Shown here piece after piece: positions 34,520-42,544 of a DNA stretch of 44,046 nucleotides (positions are counted from its first letter, which is position 1; every line of letters begins with the position of its first letter). The notes below the pieces were generated by a model, which did not search any database, was not told the origin of the DNA, and saw only the letters and a program-made list of their open reading frames with translations. This stretch comes from Spirochaetota bacterium (GTDB lineage Bacteria; Spirochaetota; UBA4802; JAFGJZ01). The stretch spans positions 1 through 44,046 of the forward strand of contig JAQIBV010000052.1 in the NCBI GenBank assembly GCA_027858855.1, read 5' to 3'. Position numbers and translations under genes: made by a program.

Positions 34520-35065
34520 CTACCGCGATATCGGAGACAGAATCATGGTCATGTTACGCCCTTCAACGGAAGGTGTCTTCTCAACTGTAGAACAATCACT
34601 CAATTCGGCCAGCATCTGTTCCATTTTACGCTTCGCAAGATCACTGTGAACGATCTCACGACCACGGAACATCATTGTCACCTTTACCTTGTCGCCTTTT
34701 TCTAGAAACTCACGGGCGTGCTTCACCTTATGCTCGTAGTCATGGGCATCGATAGAAGGACGAACCTTAACTTCTTTAAGGTGCACAATCTTCTGTTTTT
34801 TCTTTGCCTCTTTCGCCTTTTTAACCTGCTCAAACTTAAACTTACTGTAATCCATAATACGTACGACAGGTACATCCTGCATAGAGATTTCAACAAGATC
34901 AAGTCCACTCTGCTTGGCAAGCTCCAACGCTTTTTCTAATGTGACGATAATTGGCTCATCGCTATCGCCAACAAGCCTGACAGACTCTGCTTTTATCATA
35001 TCGTTTGTGCGATACTCTTTTCCCGAACTGCTCTTGCCCCGGGGTTTACGGTTATTTAAAGCTAT
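34520..35065 (-). CDS. infC: Translation initiation factor IF-3 (AUA start)
   Basis: 181 aa from the chosen start, the usual IF-3 size. The N-domain (RTNDMIKAESVRLVG, LEKALELAKQSGLDLVEIS), Lys-rich linker and C-domain (VKVTMMFRGREIVHSDLAKR) are intact. The first ATG in frame (34999) has no ribosome site and would cut the conserved N-terminus. Twenty-two codons earlier, AGGAGG lies 5 nt before ATA (35065-35063), with an in-frame TAG just upstream and no other start between. infC uses non-standard start codons such as AUU in other bacteria, which lets IF-3 repress itself. AUA fits that scheme. Confidence 0.93.
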   Translation of the reverse strand: MALNNRKPRGKSSSGKEYRTNDMIKAESVRLVGDSDEPIIVTLEKALELAKQSGLDLVEISMQDVPVVRIMDYSKFKFEQVKKAKEAKKKQKIVHLKEVKVRPSIDAHDYEHKVKHAREFLEKGDKVKVTMMFRGREIVHSDLAKRKMEQMLAELSDCSTVEKTPSVEGRNMTMILSPISR

Positions 35066-35127
35066 GACTTCCTCCTATGAAGCACGTGAATTTTCTATTC
35101 GCTTTCTGCTTTTCTTTTTTAGTTAAC

Positions 35128-35153
35128 AAAAAAAGCTCCGATCAGCATCAGAG
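35128..35153 (-). terminator. Terminator or attenuator between prmA and infC
   Basis: On the minus strand, CTCTGAT-GCTG-ATCGGAG (one G-U pair) is followed by C and seven T (complement of 35128-35134). It can end prmA transcription, or act as an attenuator in the infC leader since it lies about 60 nt before the infC start. Confidence 0.75.
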
Positions 35154-35269
35154 ACATATGAATTAGACCAAGACAGCTATTTATGTAAACTACATAAAAA
35201 TAACAAATATAGGTCAGAATTCCACAAAGGGCGGATATTTATCAACAATATTTTTTTTGTTTCGCCCGA

Positions 35270-36127
35270 TTACCGCTCTTTTTTCATAATATAGCCACCC
35301 CAATCCCCGTTTTCATCAAAACTGACTATCGAAAAGCCGGGGATAAACAGAGATGAGACATAATCCTTCCATTTTAGTCCAAAACCACTCAAAACAAGAT
35401 ACCCACAAGTATTCAACTGCATGCTGAGAGCATCAACGGATAACTCAACAAGTGAAATGGGGATATTTGCCACCAGTAGATCAAAAAGTCCCTCTGAAAA
35501 ATCTTCAGCCCTGCAATTAACCACTTGTACATCGCACTTGTTATAACGGCTGTTTAACTCCGTCATCCGACATGCCTCCGGCGAATTATCACAGGCAACC
35601 ACTTCAGCAAAACCAAGTTTTGAAGCAAATATTGCGAGTATGCCGCTACCACAACCAATGTCCGCACAGCGTGATTTTTCTGGGCTAACGTATTCGAGAG
35701 ATTTTTCGAGCATAGTAACACAGAGCCTGCTTGTCGGATGGATACCGATACCGAAAGTTTTGCGTGCGTCTATGCCGACAACATGGCGCCTGCCATTTTC
35801 ACCGTAAGTATGTTTAAGCTCTTCGACAGGGGGTGGGTTTTGATCAATTTTACAGACAGTTAAGCAATCGCTAAGCTCTTCTGAATCAACGTAATCAAGC
35901 CAGCGATCGCTGTAATCCGGACAAACCGGATTAACTGCGCCATCCACATCACGGCCTAACCCAGCAAGAAGTCGGTTTGCCTTATCCTTGTCAAAAAAAA
36001 GCGCAACTATAACCACTGTGTCATCCATGTCCGGGCTGAGTGAAACTGAAGACGCACCTCCATCAAAAAGGGCAGACTCATAAACTTCTGAAATTTCTTT
36101 TTTTACTTTAATTTTTAACTCAAACAT
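35270..36127 (-). CDS. prmA: Ribosomal protein L11 methyltransferase
   Basis: 285 aa from the ATG at 36127 (the frame opens at a TTG eight codons earlier; neither start has a strong ribosome site). An N-terminal substrate-binding domain is followed by a SAM-dependent methyltransferase with FGIGIHPTSRLCV, motif I DIGCGSGILAI, acidic loop ACDNSPEA and VANIPISLV. PrmA methylates L11. The N-terminal domain is diverged, so another target is possible, but the HPTSRLC pattern is characteristic. Confidence 0.85.
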   Translation of the reverse strand: MFELKIKVKKEISEVYESALFDGGASSVSLSPDMDDTVVIVALFFDKDKANRLLAGLGRDVDGAVNPVCPDYSDRWLDYVDSEELSDCLTVCKIDQNPPPVEELKHTYGENGRRHVVGIDARKTFGIGIHPTSRLCVTMLEKSLEYVSPEKSRCADIGCGSGILAIFASKLGFAEVVACDNSPEACRMTELNSRYNKCDVQVVNCRAEDFSEGLFDLLVANIPISLVELSVDALSMQLNTCGYLVLSGFGLKWKDYVSSLFIPGFSIVSFDENGDWGGYIMKKER

Positions 36128-36232
36128 ACTTTGGGAAAATCCTGGATACAAATTTATTGAAAATAGTCTTCATAATTATACATAAATTCATAACAATCAC
36201 TGTAATTGAAACCGGTATAGCGCTGTCAAATA

Positions 36233-36337
36233 ATGTTTTTTTTACACGTAAGAAGTTTATATAACTGGCTTTACCTCACACCTGATAACGAGCTTCTTAA
36301 GCAGATCAGACAGTCAGTATCCGACTGGCACCGTTGA
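36233..36337 (+). CDS. Possible 34-aa small protein
   Basis: A short frame in the prmA/36416 divergent region reads like protein (SLYNWLYLTPDNELLKQIRQ, then SVSDWHR). There is no good ribosome site, so it may be a remnant rather than a gene. It has an aromatic, hydrophobic N-terminal half and a charged C-terminal half. Confidence 0.3.
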   Translation: MFFLHVRSLYNWLYLTPDNELLKQIRQSVSDWHR

Positions 36338-36415
36338 ACCTCACTATATGATTGACTAATACCACATACATGACACAATAGACAAAATTCATATAAAAAA
36401 AACGGAGTAACTCAG

Positions 36416-37330
36416 ATGAAAAGTGAGCTTACAGAAAAAATCATTTACCTTCTGACCAAAAAGAAAGGTGTCCCTATAAACGAGATGAAAAGCTCTCTGT
36501 CACAGCTTTCACCCGAAGAGTTTAATACTATTGTTACCGAGTTGCTCGAAAATGATGGAAGCGAACTCTTTGAACTCTTTAACTATTATCTGATTCTGTT
36601 TAAGGACATTAATAAAATACGCGAGCTTCTCGGAAGCCCCATCATCTCGTTAGATGTACTAGAAAAGATTCTGCTGATATCTTATACCCGTGCAAGCATT
36701 CAGGGAGTTAACGAAGACCAATCGCTCGACAATATTCTTATTTTTATAAATCAGAGCCGCTATCTTGACCTTTTACTCAATTCGGATATTATTTCAAAAG
36801 ACCGGATGCTCTCTTACTATCTGCTTACAAAACTTGACCGACAGGGAATTGACACTTTTTTTAACTCTAACCCTTCCATAAATGATTTTTTAAACGGCTT
36901 TATTCAGCTACCGGAACGAACCATTAAGACAATTCTGCTGCGAAATCCGGATCTATTCGGTTATATCTCACTCTTTCTCAAAACCATGGAGAGCAAAAAG
37001 GCAGAAAGCTTTATACAAAAGTTTAAGGTGGAAATCGAGGCAATGGAGTCAACAAAACGGATCGTTCTGGAAATTAGTGATCACTATAACCTCGATAATG
37101 AAAAAAAACTGCCACTATCGCAAAGAAACAAAGAGCGACTATCCGAGATTATCCGTAAAGTTAAATCGATGAACAATATTTTTAATACAATCTATACACT
37201 TGAACACGAGGGAGTTATTATCGACGAGATAGAGAGGGCTTTAATAATGGAGATTATGCAAAACCCGGTATTCAAGGACATCCTGGAGAAATTCAGCACC
37301 CGCCATACAGCGGAGCTCTCATACACGTAA
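36416..37330 (+). CDS. Helical protein of unknown function
   Basis: 304 aa, no recognised domain. The sequence is rich in Leu, Ile, Lys, Asp and Glu in amphipathic helical stretches (ITEKII-type N-terminus, KKGVPINEMKSSLSQLSPEE, FIQKFKVEIEAMESTKRIV), without signal peptide, membrane segment, Cys pairs or nucleotide-binding loop. GGAG precedes the ATG by about 8 nt, so it is well translated. It is probably a cytosolic helical-repeat protein. It stands alone on the plus strand between prmA and thrS and ends in a terminator embedded in the thrS 3' end. Confidence 0.75.
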   Translation: MKSELTEKIIYLLTKKKGVPINEMKSSLSQLSPEEFNTIVTELLENDGSELFELFNYYLILFKDINKIRELLGSPIISLDVLEKILLISYTRASIQGVNEDQSLDNILIFINQSRYLDLLLNSDIISKDRMLSYYLLTKLDRQGIDTFFNSNPSINDFLNGFIQLPERTIKTILLRNPDLFGYISLFLKTMESKKAESFIQKFKVEIEAMESTKRIVLEISDHYNLDNEKKLPLSQRNKERLSEIIRKVKSMNNIFNTIYTLEHEGVIIDEIERALIMEIMQNPVFKDILEKFSTRHTAELSYT

Positions 37331-37336
37331 AGGGTG

Positions 37337-37408
37337 ATGAACGAATCAGATTCTATCAATTCAGATACCCCTCAAAAAGAGGAGTTAGAAATGATCGCAA
37401 CGAGGTGA
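37337..37408 (+). CDS. Possible 23-aa ORF after the unknown helical protein
   Basis: ATG six nt after the previous stop, with AGGG immediately upstream, encoding an acidic peptide that ends at a TGA before the terminator. Too short to judge by composition; position and spacing are the only support. Confidence 0.25.
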   Translation: MNESDSINSDTPQKEELEMIATR

Positions 37409-37425
37409 GACACTGACGTCGACAG

Positions 37426-37454
37426 AAACAGACGGTTAAACCGCCTGTTTTTTT
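37426..37454 (+). terminator. Terminator shared with the thrS 3' end
   Basis: AAACAG-A-CGG-TTAAA-CCG-C-CTGTTT (one mismatch in the stem) is followed by T4. The stem overlaps the last codons of the convergent thrS gene. It ends the plus-strand unit and may also aid thrS termination. Confidence 0.7.
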
Positions 37455-39343
37455 ATGTCTTCTATCAGATCTTCTATGTTCATGGATACGCCCTTCTGTG
37501 AACCGCGAACCCTAACCGAAACCGTTCCCTCTTCAACCTCTTTATGACCGATAACACAGACATAAGGCGCTTTGGAAGTTACCGCTTCACGTATTTTATA
37601 GCCCATGGTCTCGTTACGAAGATCCATTTCGACCCGAATTCCCTCTGAACGGAGGTGATCCCGGACACGCTTGACATCGTCGGCAACATCCTCTGCTACA
37701 TTAAGAAGCATCACCTGAACAGGCGCGAGCCAGGCCGGAAAAGCTCCTTTGTAATGTTCGATGAGTATGCCAAAAAAGCGTTCAAGCGAACCTAACAGAG
37801 CGCGGTGAATCATTATAGGGCGATGTTCGGAGCCGTCGGCGCCGGTATATGTCATGTCAAACCTTTCGGGCAGGTTAAAGTCCAACTGCAGAGTAGATAG
37901 CTGCCATTGACGTCCGATCGCATCTACAACCTTGACATCGATCTTTGGGCCATAAAAAGCTCCGTCACCCTCATTTAAACTGTACTCAACACCAAGATGT
38001 TTAAGTGATTCGGCAAGCGCAGCCTCGGACTTCTGCCAGATCTCTACCGAACCAACAGCCTTTTCTGGACGAGTCGAAAGATATACCTGAAACTGCTCAA
38101 AACCGAAGCTCTTGAGCATGAAAATCATAAACTTGAATGTACGGCTTATCTCTTCGGTAAGCTGATCCTCGCGAATAAAAAGATGGGCATCATCCTGAGT
38201 AAATCCACGAACGCGTAACAGTCCATGAAGAGTCCCAGATTTTTCGTAGCGGTAAACAGTACCAAACTCGGCCCAGCGAAGCGGAAGATCACGATAGCTA
38301 CGTTTTTCGGATTTGTACAGTATAATATGAAAAGGACAGTTCATCGGTTTGACATAGTAGTCTTCACCGTCAATATCCATTGGTGAATACATTCCGTCTT
38401 TATAAAAATCGAGGTGACCGGAAATCTCCCACAGTCGTGAACGACCAATATGAGGAGTATAGACTATATCGTATCCATTTTTATAATGCTCTCTCTTCCA
38501 GAAATCTTCTACTACGGTACGAATCCGTGCACCTTTGGGCGTCCACATAATAAGCCCAGGGCCAACATCCTGCGAAAATTCGAACAGAGACATCTCTTTT
38601 CCGATTTTGCGATGATCGCGCTCTTTAGCCTCTTCGATCAGATCGAGGTGCTTCTTTAACTGTTTCTTATCAGGAAACGAAACGCCATAGATACGTTGAA
38701 GCATCTGATTTTTTTCGTCCCCACGCCAGTAGGCACCGGCAACCTTGGTGAGCTTAACAGCGCCGATTACAGACGTATTTATAACATGAGGGCCTCGGCA
38801 TAGATCAGAGAAGTCGCCCTGTTCGTAAACCGTTACGGTATCACCATCAAGATCATCTATCAGCTCGACCTTGTAGCTCTCTCCTTTTTTTTCAAATGCA
38901 GCACGAGCATCAGCGCGGCTCATTACAGACCGCTTCACTGGAATCGCCTCAGACTGAATCTTCTCTATCTCTTTTTCTATTTTTACAAGGTCATCAGGAG
39001 AAAAACCTGTTTTGCAGTCAAAATCGTAATAGAACCCATTATCTATTGACGGGCCTATGGCATATTTTGCATCAGGGTAGAGACGCTTAACAGCCTGAGC
39101 AAGCAGATGTGAAGTGGAATGCCAGTAGAGCGATTTACCGATATCATCTTTGAAGGTGTGTACTTTTAACGAGGCGTCTTTTTCAAGAATGTGAGTCAGA
39201 TCGACTAGTTCGCCATCGAGTGCTGCAGCAAGTGCTGCCTTCTGAAGACCGGCACCGATTTTTCCAATGAGGTCGTATACCGTAGTGCCCTTCGCAGCCT
39301 CCAGTACTGAACCATCAGGAAGCTTAATAGAGACATTTTCCAC
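37436..39343 (-). CDS. thrS: Threonyl-tRNA synthetase
   Basis: 635 aa, full length. The N-terminal TGS domain (ENVSIKLPDGSVLEAAKGTT) is followed by the editing domain with HSTSHLLAQAVKRLYPDA and a downstream Cys (DLCRGPHV). The class II catalytic core has MNCPFHIILYKS, YEKSGTLHGLLRVRGFTQDD and PIMIHRALLGSLERFF, and the anticodon-binding domain ends the protein. The start is GTG at 39343 with GAGGGGG upstream. It lies just downstream of a tRNA-Val gene on the same strand. No T-box leader is visible. Confidence 0.96.
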   Translation of the reverse strand: MENVSIKLPDGSVLEAAKGTTVYDLIGKIGAGLQKAALAAALDGELVDLTHILEKDASLKVHTFKDDIGKSLYWHSTSHLLAQAVKRLYPDAKYAIGPSIDNGFYYDFDCKTGFSPDDLVKIEKEIEKIQSEAIPVKRSVMSRADARAAFEKKGESYKVELIDDLDGDTVTVYEQGDFSDLCRGPHVINTSVIGAVKLTKVAGAYWRGDEKNQMLQRIYGVSFPDKKQLKKHLDLIEEAKERDHRKIGKEMSLFEFSQDVGPGLIMWTPKGARIRTVVEDFWKREHYKNGYDIVYTPHIGRSRLWEISGHLDFYKDGMYSPMDIDGEDYYVKPMNCPFHIILYKSEKRSYRDLPLRWAEFGTVYRYEKSGTLHGLLRVRGFTQDDAHLFIREDQLTEEISRTFKFMIFMLKSFGFEQFQVYLSTRPEKAVGSVEIWQKSEAALAESLKHLGVEYSLNEGDGAFYGPKIDVKVVDAIGRQWQLSTLQLDFNLPERFDMTYTGADGSEHRPIMIHRALLGSLERFFGILIEHYKGAFPAWLAPVQVMLLNVAEDVADDVKRVRDHLRSEGIRVEMDLRNETMGYKIREAVTSKAPYVCVIGHKEVEEGTVSVRVRGSQKGVSMNIEDLIEDIKKQAV

Positions 39344-39367
39344 GGTGAACCCCCTCTTGTTTATTTT

Positions 39368-39441
39368 TGGGCGGTGCTGGATTCGAACCAGTGACCTCCT
39401 GCGTGTCGAGCAGGCGCTCTAACCAACTGAGCTAACCGCCC
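39368..39441 (-). tRNA. tRNA-Val (anticodon GAC)
   Basis: A complete cloverleaf on the minus strand: acceptor GGGCGGT pairing ACCGCCC, D-arm AGCTCAGTTGGTTAGAGC, anticodon stem CCTGC / GCAGG with loop TCGACAC (anticodon GAC), T-arm with GGTTCGAATCC, discriminator A. The 3' CCA is not encoded. It lies between tpx and thrS and is probably transcribed with thrS or from a promoter near the tpx stop. Confidence 0.95.
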
Positions 39442-39479
39442 CCAATATATGGATGATCTTTTATCAGGGGCGGTTAAAG

Positions 39480-39986
39480 TCAACTTTTTTTTACGGCTTC
39501 AATAGCAGCCTCGTAGTCGGGCTCCTGGCCAATTTCGGGAACCTGTTCGCTGTAAACAACCGTTCCATCTGCATCCGCAACGATTACAACTCGCGATAGT
39601 AAACTTTCTAACGGGCCATCTGTAATATCAACACCGTAATCCTTTCCGAAGCTGTTGTCTCTCATCTGTGAAAGCATCGAAACATTATCCAGACCTTCGG
39701 CTCCGCAAAAACGCCCCTGAGCAAAAGGCAAGTCTCTTGATATACAGAGCACAACCGTATTCTGCAATGAACCAGCCTCTTTGTTAAAGCGGCGAACCGA
39801 CGCAGCGCATACCCCCGTATCGATACTGGGAAAGATATTAAGGACAAGCTTTGAACCTTCAAAATCTGAAAGTTCTTTATCAGAAAGATCTGCTGCTGTT
39901 AATGTGAAATCTTTGAGTTTTGTACCAGCTGCCGGTACCGTACCCGACGTATGTATTGCGTCACCATGAAGTTTAATTTCTGCCAT
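39480..39986 (-). CDS. tpx: Thiol peroxidase
   Basis: 168-aa atypical two-Cys peroxiredoxin. It reduces hydroperoxides using thioredoxin. The peroxidatic Cys60 lies in FPSIDTGVCAASVRRF and the resolving Cys94 in GRFCGAEGL; the N-terminus has the usual VPAAGTKLKDFTLT. AGGAGG precedes the ATG at ideal spacing. It points to oxygen or peroxide exposure in this organism's habitat. Confidence 0.95.
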   Translation of the reverse strand: MAEIKLHGDAIHTSGTVPAAGTKLKDFTLTAADLSDKELSDFEGSKLVLNIFPSIDTGVCAASVRRFNKEAGSLQNTVVLCISRDLPFAQGRFCGAEGLDNVSMLSQMRDNSFGKDYGVDITDGPLESLLSRVVIVADADGTVVYSEQVPEIGQEPDYEAAIEAVKKS

Positions 39987-40302
39987 GATAGCCTCCTTTT
40001 TGATTTTAACCTAGTCGTATAAAAACTGCTTTCTAACAATGCTGTTTACTGCAAGCCGACCGGCATTTTTTATAAATATACTTAAATTTTAAAACAGTTG
40101 CAAGTATATGCTATAAAACCATTCCGTCAACTCCTGATTCAATAATAAAGAACCACCTTTTTACTTTAATCAGCAGGTGTATCTTCCAGAAATCTGATTA
40201 TAATTCCGATCATAATCTTTATGTATTATAATATACGGATATTTTAATCATCTAGCAAACATTTGTGATTTTTTACAAATATTAAAAAAACGAATAATTT
40301 TC
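39987..40302. other. Divergent intergenic region between tpx and arsR
   Basis: AT-rich region without a convincing gene. It includes an inverted repeat ATTTGT-N8-ACAAAT (40261-40280) upstream of the arsR promoter, possibly a second regulator site. No peroxide-regulator box was recognised for tpx. Confidence 0.4.
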
Positions 40303-40336
40303 TTGACAACATTCACTCAATTGCACTATTTTGCAA
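40303..40336 (+). promoter_or_regulatory. arsR promoter with overlapping operator
   Basis: TTGACA (40303-40308) and TATTTT (40327-40332) at 18-nt spacing form a sigma-70-type promoter. The inverted repeat TTGCA-N6-TGCAA (40321-40336) covers the -10, which is where an ArsR repressor would block transcription until arsenite releases it. Confidence 0.6.
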
Positions 40337-40364
40337 ATGTGATAAAACTATCAGGCAGGTCTGT

Positions 40365-40727
40365 ATGAAACCGTACTTACAAAAGCTAAAATGTCTTGGT
40401 GATGAAACCCGAATCCGTATTTTAAGACTTCTTCTCATTTCTCTGGAAGAACTGTGTGTGTGCGAGATTGTGGACGCGCTTGATATTCCAGTTTACACCA
40501 TATCCAAACACCTTAAAGAACTTAAAAACGCAGGGCTTATAAGCGAACAGAGGGATGGCAAGTTTATCTTTTACTCTCTCATAAATGCTGAAGATAACTT
40601 TACTGAAAGTCTTCTATCAGCTGTATTGAATATTCCCGGTAATATCTTTTCAGACAATAATGATGCATTGGAAAAACGACTCAAACTTCGTGAAAACGGA
40701 ACCTGTGTTATAGGTATGAAAGGCTAA
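40365..40727 (+). CDS. arsR: ArsR-family arsenite-responsive repressor
   Basis: 120 aa. Winged helix-turn-helix of the ArsR/SmtB family. The metal-binding ELCVCEIVDAL (Cys-Val-Cys at helix 3) is the classic arsenite site, and the recognition region is YTISKHLKELKNAGLI. A further Cys near the C-terminus (NGTCVIG) could serve as a third ligand. First gene of the ars operon, with a promoter/operator immediately upstream. SD is a modest AGG. Confidence 0.92.
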   Translation: MKPYLQKLKCLGDETRIRILRLLLISLEELCVCEIVDALDIPVYTISKHLKELKNAGLISEQRDGKFIFYSLINAEDNFTESLLSAVLNIPGNIFSDNNDALEKRLKLRENGTCVIGMKG

Positions 40728-40752
40728 TTAAAAATTATCACGAGGAGATACC

Positions 40753-41916
40753 ATGCAAAATAAAAACAAGTTTTTAATCATAATTACTGCTTTTCTGGCA
40801 TTCTATTTTATTCCATTTAATAACGGCACTATCCAAAACGCATTAATGGAAGCTTTCTACATGATGCAGGAGTATGCACGACTACATGTTCTATTATGCC
40901 TTGTACCGGCCTTTTTTATTGCAGGAGCAATCGGGAACTTTATCAGCCAGGGAGCAGTACTTAAATATCTGGGTGCCAAAGCAAACAAGATCCTCGCCTA
41001 TGGTGTGGCATCAGTTTCAGGAGCAATTCTTGCAGTCTGTTCATGTACAGTCCTGCCACTTTTCGGTGGAATTTATAAACGTGGAGCAGGTCTTGGCCCG
41101 GCGATTACCTTTCTTTATTCAGGGCCGGCAATAAACGTACTCGCAATCGTATTAACTGCTCGGGTTCTCGGACTTAGGCTCGGCATTGCCCGCGCATTAG
41201 GAGCAGTGATTTTTTCCATAGTCATCGGTCTTGCGATGCATTTTATCTTCTTGAAAGAGGAACACGCGCGCAATAACGACCTTTCTCTGGTTGTTCCCAA
41301 TGACGACAATCCACGCAAACTCTGGCAAACCACAGTTAATATTTTTTCCATGGTAGGTATTCTTGTATTTGTTAACTGGGGTCGTGATAACTCAATAGGC
41401 TGGTGGAACAATATATTTGAATATAAGTTTCATATCACCGCTGTCTTCGGAGCGATTCTTATTTTTACTCTTTTTCGCTGGTTTAAAAAAGATGAACTCA
41501 AAAGTTGGGTCAGCTCAAGTTACGACTTCTCTCTTCAGATCATGCCTCTTCTTTTCGCGGGAGTTTTAATAGCAGGCTTTCTTCTGGGACGTCCGGGCAA
41601 CGAGGGGATTATTCCTTCGGCATGGATCTCATCTCTTGTTGGTGGTAACTCTTTAGCCTCTAACTTTTTTGCATCAATAGTCGGAGCATTTATGTATTTC
41701 GCAACGTTAACAGAAGTACCCATTATGCAGGGACTTATTGGAAACGGCATGGGTGAAGGCCCAGCACTGGCTCTGCTTCTGGCCGGCCCGGCATTATCAC
41801 TACCCTCTATGCTTGCAATCAGAGGCATGATAGGAACAAAAAAAACAGCCGTATATATAATGCTGGTAGTCATAATGTCAACAATGAGCGGCATGATATA
41901 CGGAACTTTTATATAA
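40753..41916 (+). CDS. arsP: ArsP-type permease (organoarsenical efflux candidate)
   Basis: 387-aa membrane protein of the ArsP_1 (formerly DUF318) permease family, with about eight to ten hydrophobic segments. The characteristic AVCSCTVLPLFGGIYKRGAG carries the paired cysteines of this family, and LYSGPAINVLA and ATLTEVPIMQGLIGNGMG are also typical. ArsP members export trivalent methylarsenite and related aromatic arsenicals. Location between arsR and arsC supports an arsenic role. GAGGAG precedes the ATG. Confidence 0.85.
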   Translation: MQNKNKFLIIITAFLAFYFIPFNNGTIQNALMEAFYMMQEYARLHVLLCLVPAFFIAGAIGNFISQGAVLKYLGAKANKILAYGVASVSGAILAVCSCTVLPLFGGIYKRGAGLGPAITFLYSGPAINVLAIVLTARVLGLRLGIARALGAVIFSIVIGLAMHFIFLKEEHARNNDLSLVVPNDDNPRKLWQTTVNIFSMVGILVFVNWGRDNSIGWWNNIFEYKFHITAVFGAILIFTLFRWFKKDELKSWVSSSYDFSLQIMPLLFAGVLIAGFLLGRPGNEGIIPSAWISSLVGGNSLASNFFASIVGAFMYFATLTEVPIMQGLIGNGMGEGPALALLLAGPALSLPSMLAIRGMIGTKKTAVYIMLVVIMSTMSGMIYGTFI

Positions 41917-41992
41917 TTTGATCTTAAAATATATTCTTCCACGCCCCTGGCGAAGAGAAGGTATTTATCAGTAGACAGTGGCAAGCTGATCT

Positions 41993-42025
41993 TTTTCTTC
42001 CCCCACCTTTGATTGGGGAAGAAAA
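41993..42025. terminator. Intergenic hairpin between arsP and arsC
   Basis: TTTTCTTCCCC / GGGGAAGAAAA with an 11-nt loop (41993-42003 and 42015-42025). There is no T-tract after it on either strand, so it is more likely an mRNA-stability or partial-stop element, or a dispersed palindrome, than a strong terminator. Confidence 0.45.
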
Positions 42026-42088
42026 GCATATTTATGATGAATTATCATACATGTAGAGTTTAAGAATAAATCAACAGGAGAATTCAAA

Positions 42089-42532
42089 ATGCAAAACAGT
42101 AATCCAAAGCGAGTACTCTTTGTCTGCATACACAACTCGGCAAGAAGTCAGATGGCCGAAAAATTTCTGAACGAACTTGGAAACGGCAGTTATAAGGCCG
42201 AAAGCGCCGGCATTGAACCTGGAAAACTTAACCCCTATGTTATCGCAGTTATGAAAGAAGCTGGATACGACATATCGCATCACGCAACAAAATCAGTTTT
42301 TGAGTTTTACGAACAGGGAAGCCTCTATGATTACGTTGTTACAGTATGCGATACTGAAGCTGCTGAAAAATGTCCGCTGTTTCCCGGCAAGGTAACAAGG
42401 CTGCACTGGGGTTTCCCCGATCCTTCGTCGGCTCAGGGAAGCGAAGAGGAGAGGCTTCAGTTTGCCCGAACTGTACGTGACAGCATAAAGGTTCAGATTC
42501 AAGAGTTTATTGATACCGATTCAAAAAATTAA
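42089..42532 (+). CDS. arsC: Arsenate reductase, low-molecular-weight phosphatase type
   Basis: 147 aa. It reduces arsenate to arsenite with thioredoxin. The phosphatase-like loop CIHNSARS (Cys13, Arg19) starts the reaction. Cys87 and Cys95 (VTVCDTEAAEKCP) form the relay disulphide of the thioredoxin-coupled ArsC class. AGGAG precedes the ATG. It lies 12 nt before acr3, so the product arsenite is delivered to the adjacent exporter. Confidence 0.95.
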   Translation: MQNSNPKRVLFVCIHNSARSQMAEKFLNELGNGSYKAESAGIEPGKLNPYVIAVMKEAGYDISHHATKSVFEFYEQGSLYDYVVTVCDTEAAEKCPLFPGKVTRLHWGFPDPSSAQGSEEERLQFARTVRDSIKVQIQEFIDTDSKN

Positions 42533-42544
42533 AGAGAGAATTAT

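Noticed and set aside
39344-39480. T-box riboswitch ahead of thrS
   Set aside because: The upstream space is occupied by a tRNA gene; no specifier loop, T-box sequence or antiterminator was found.
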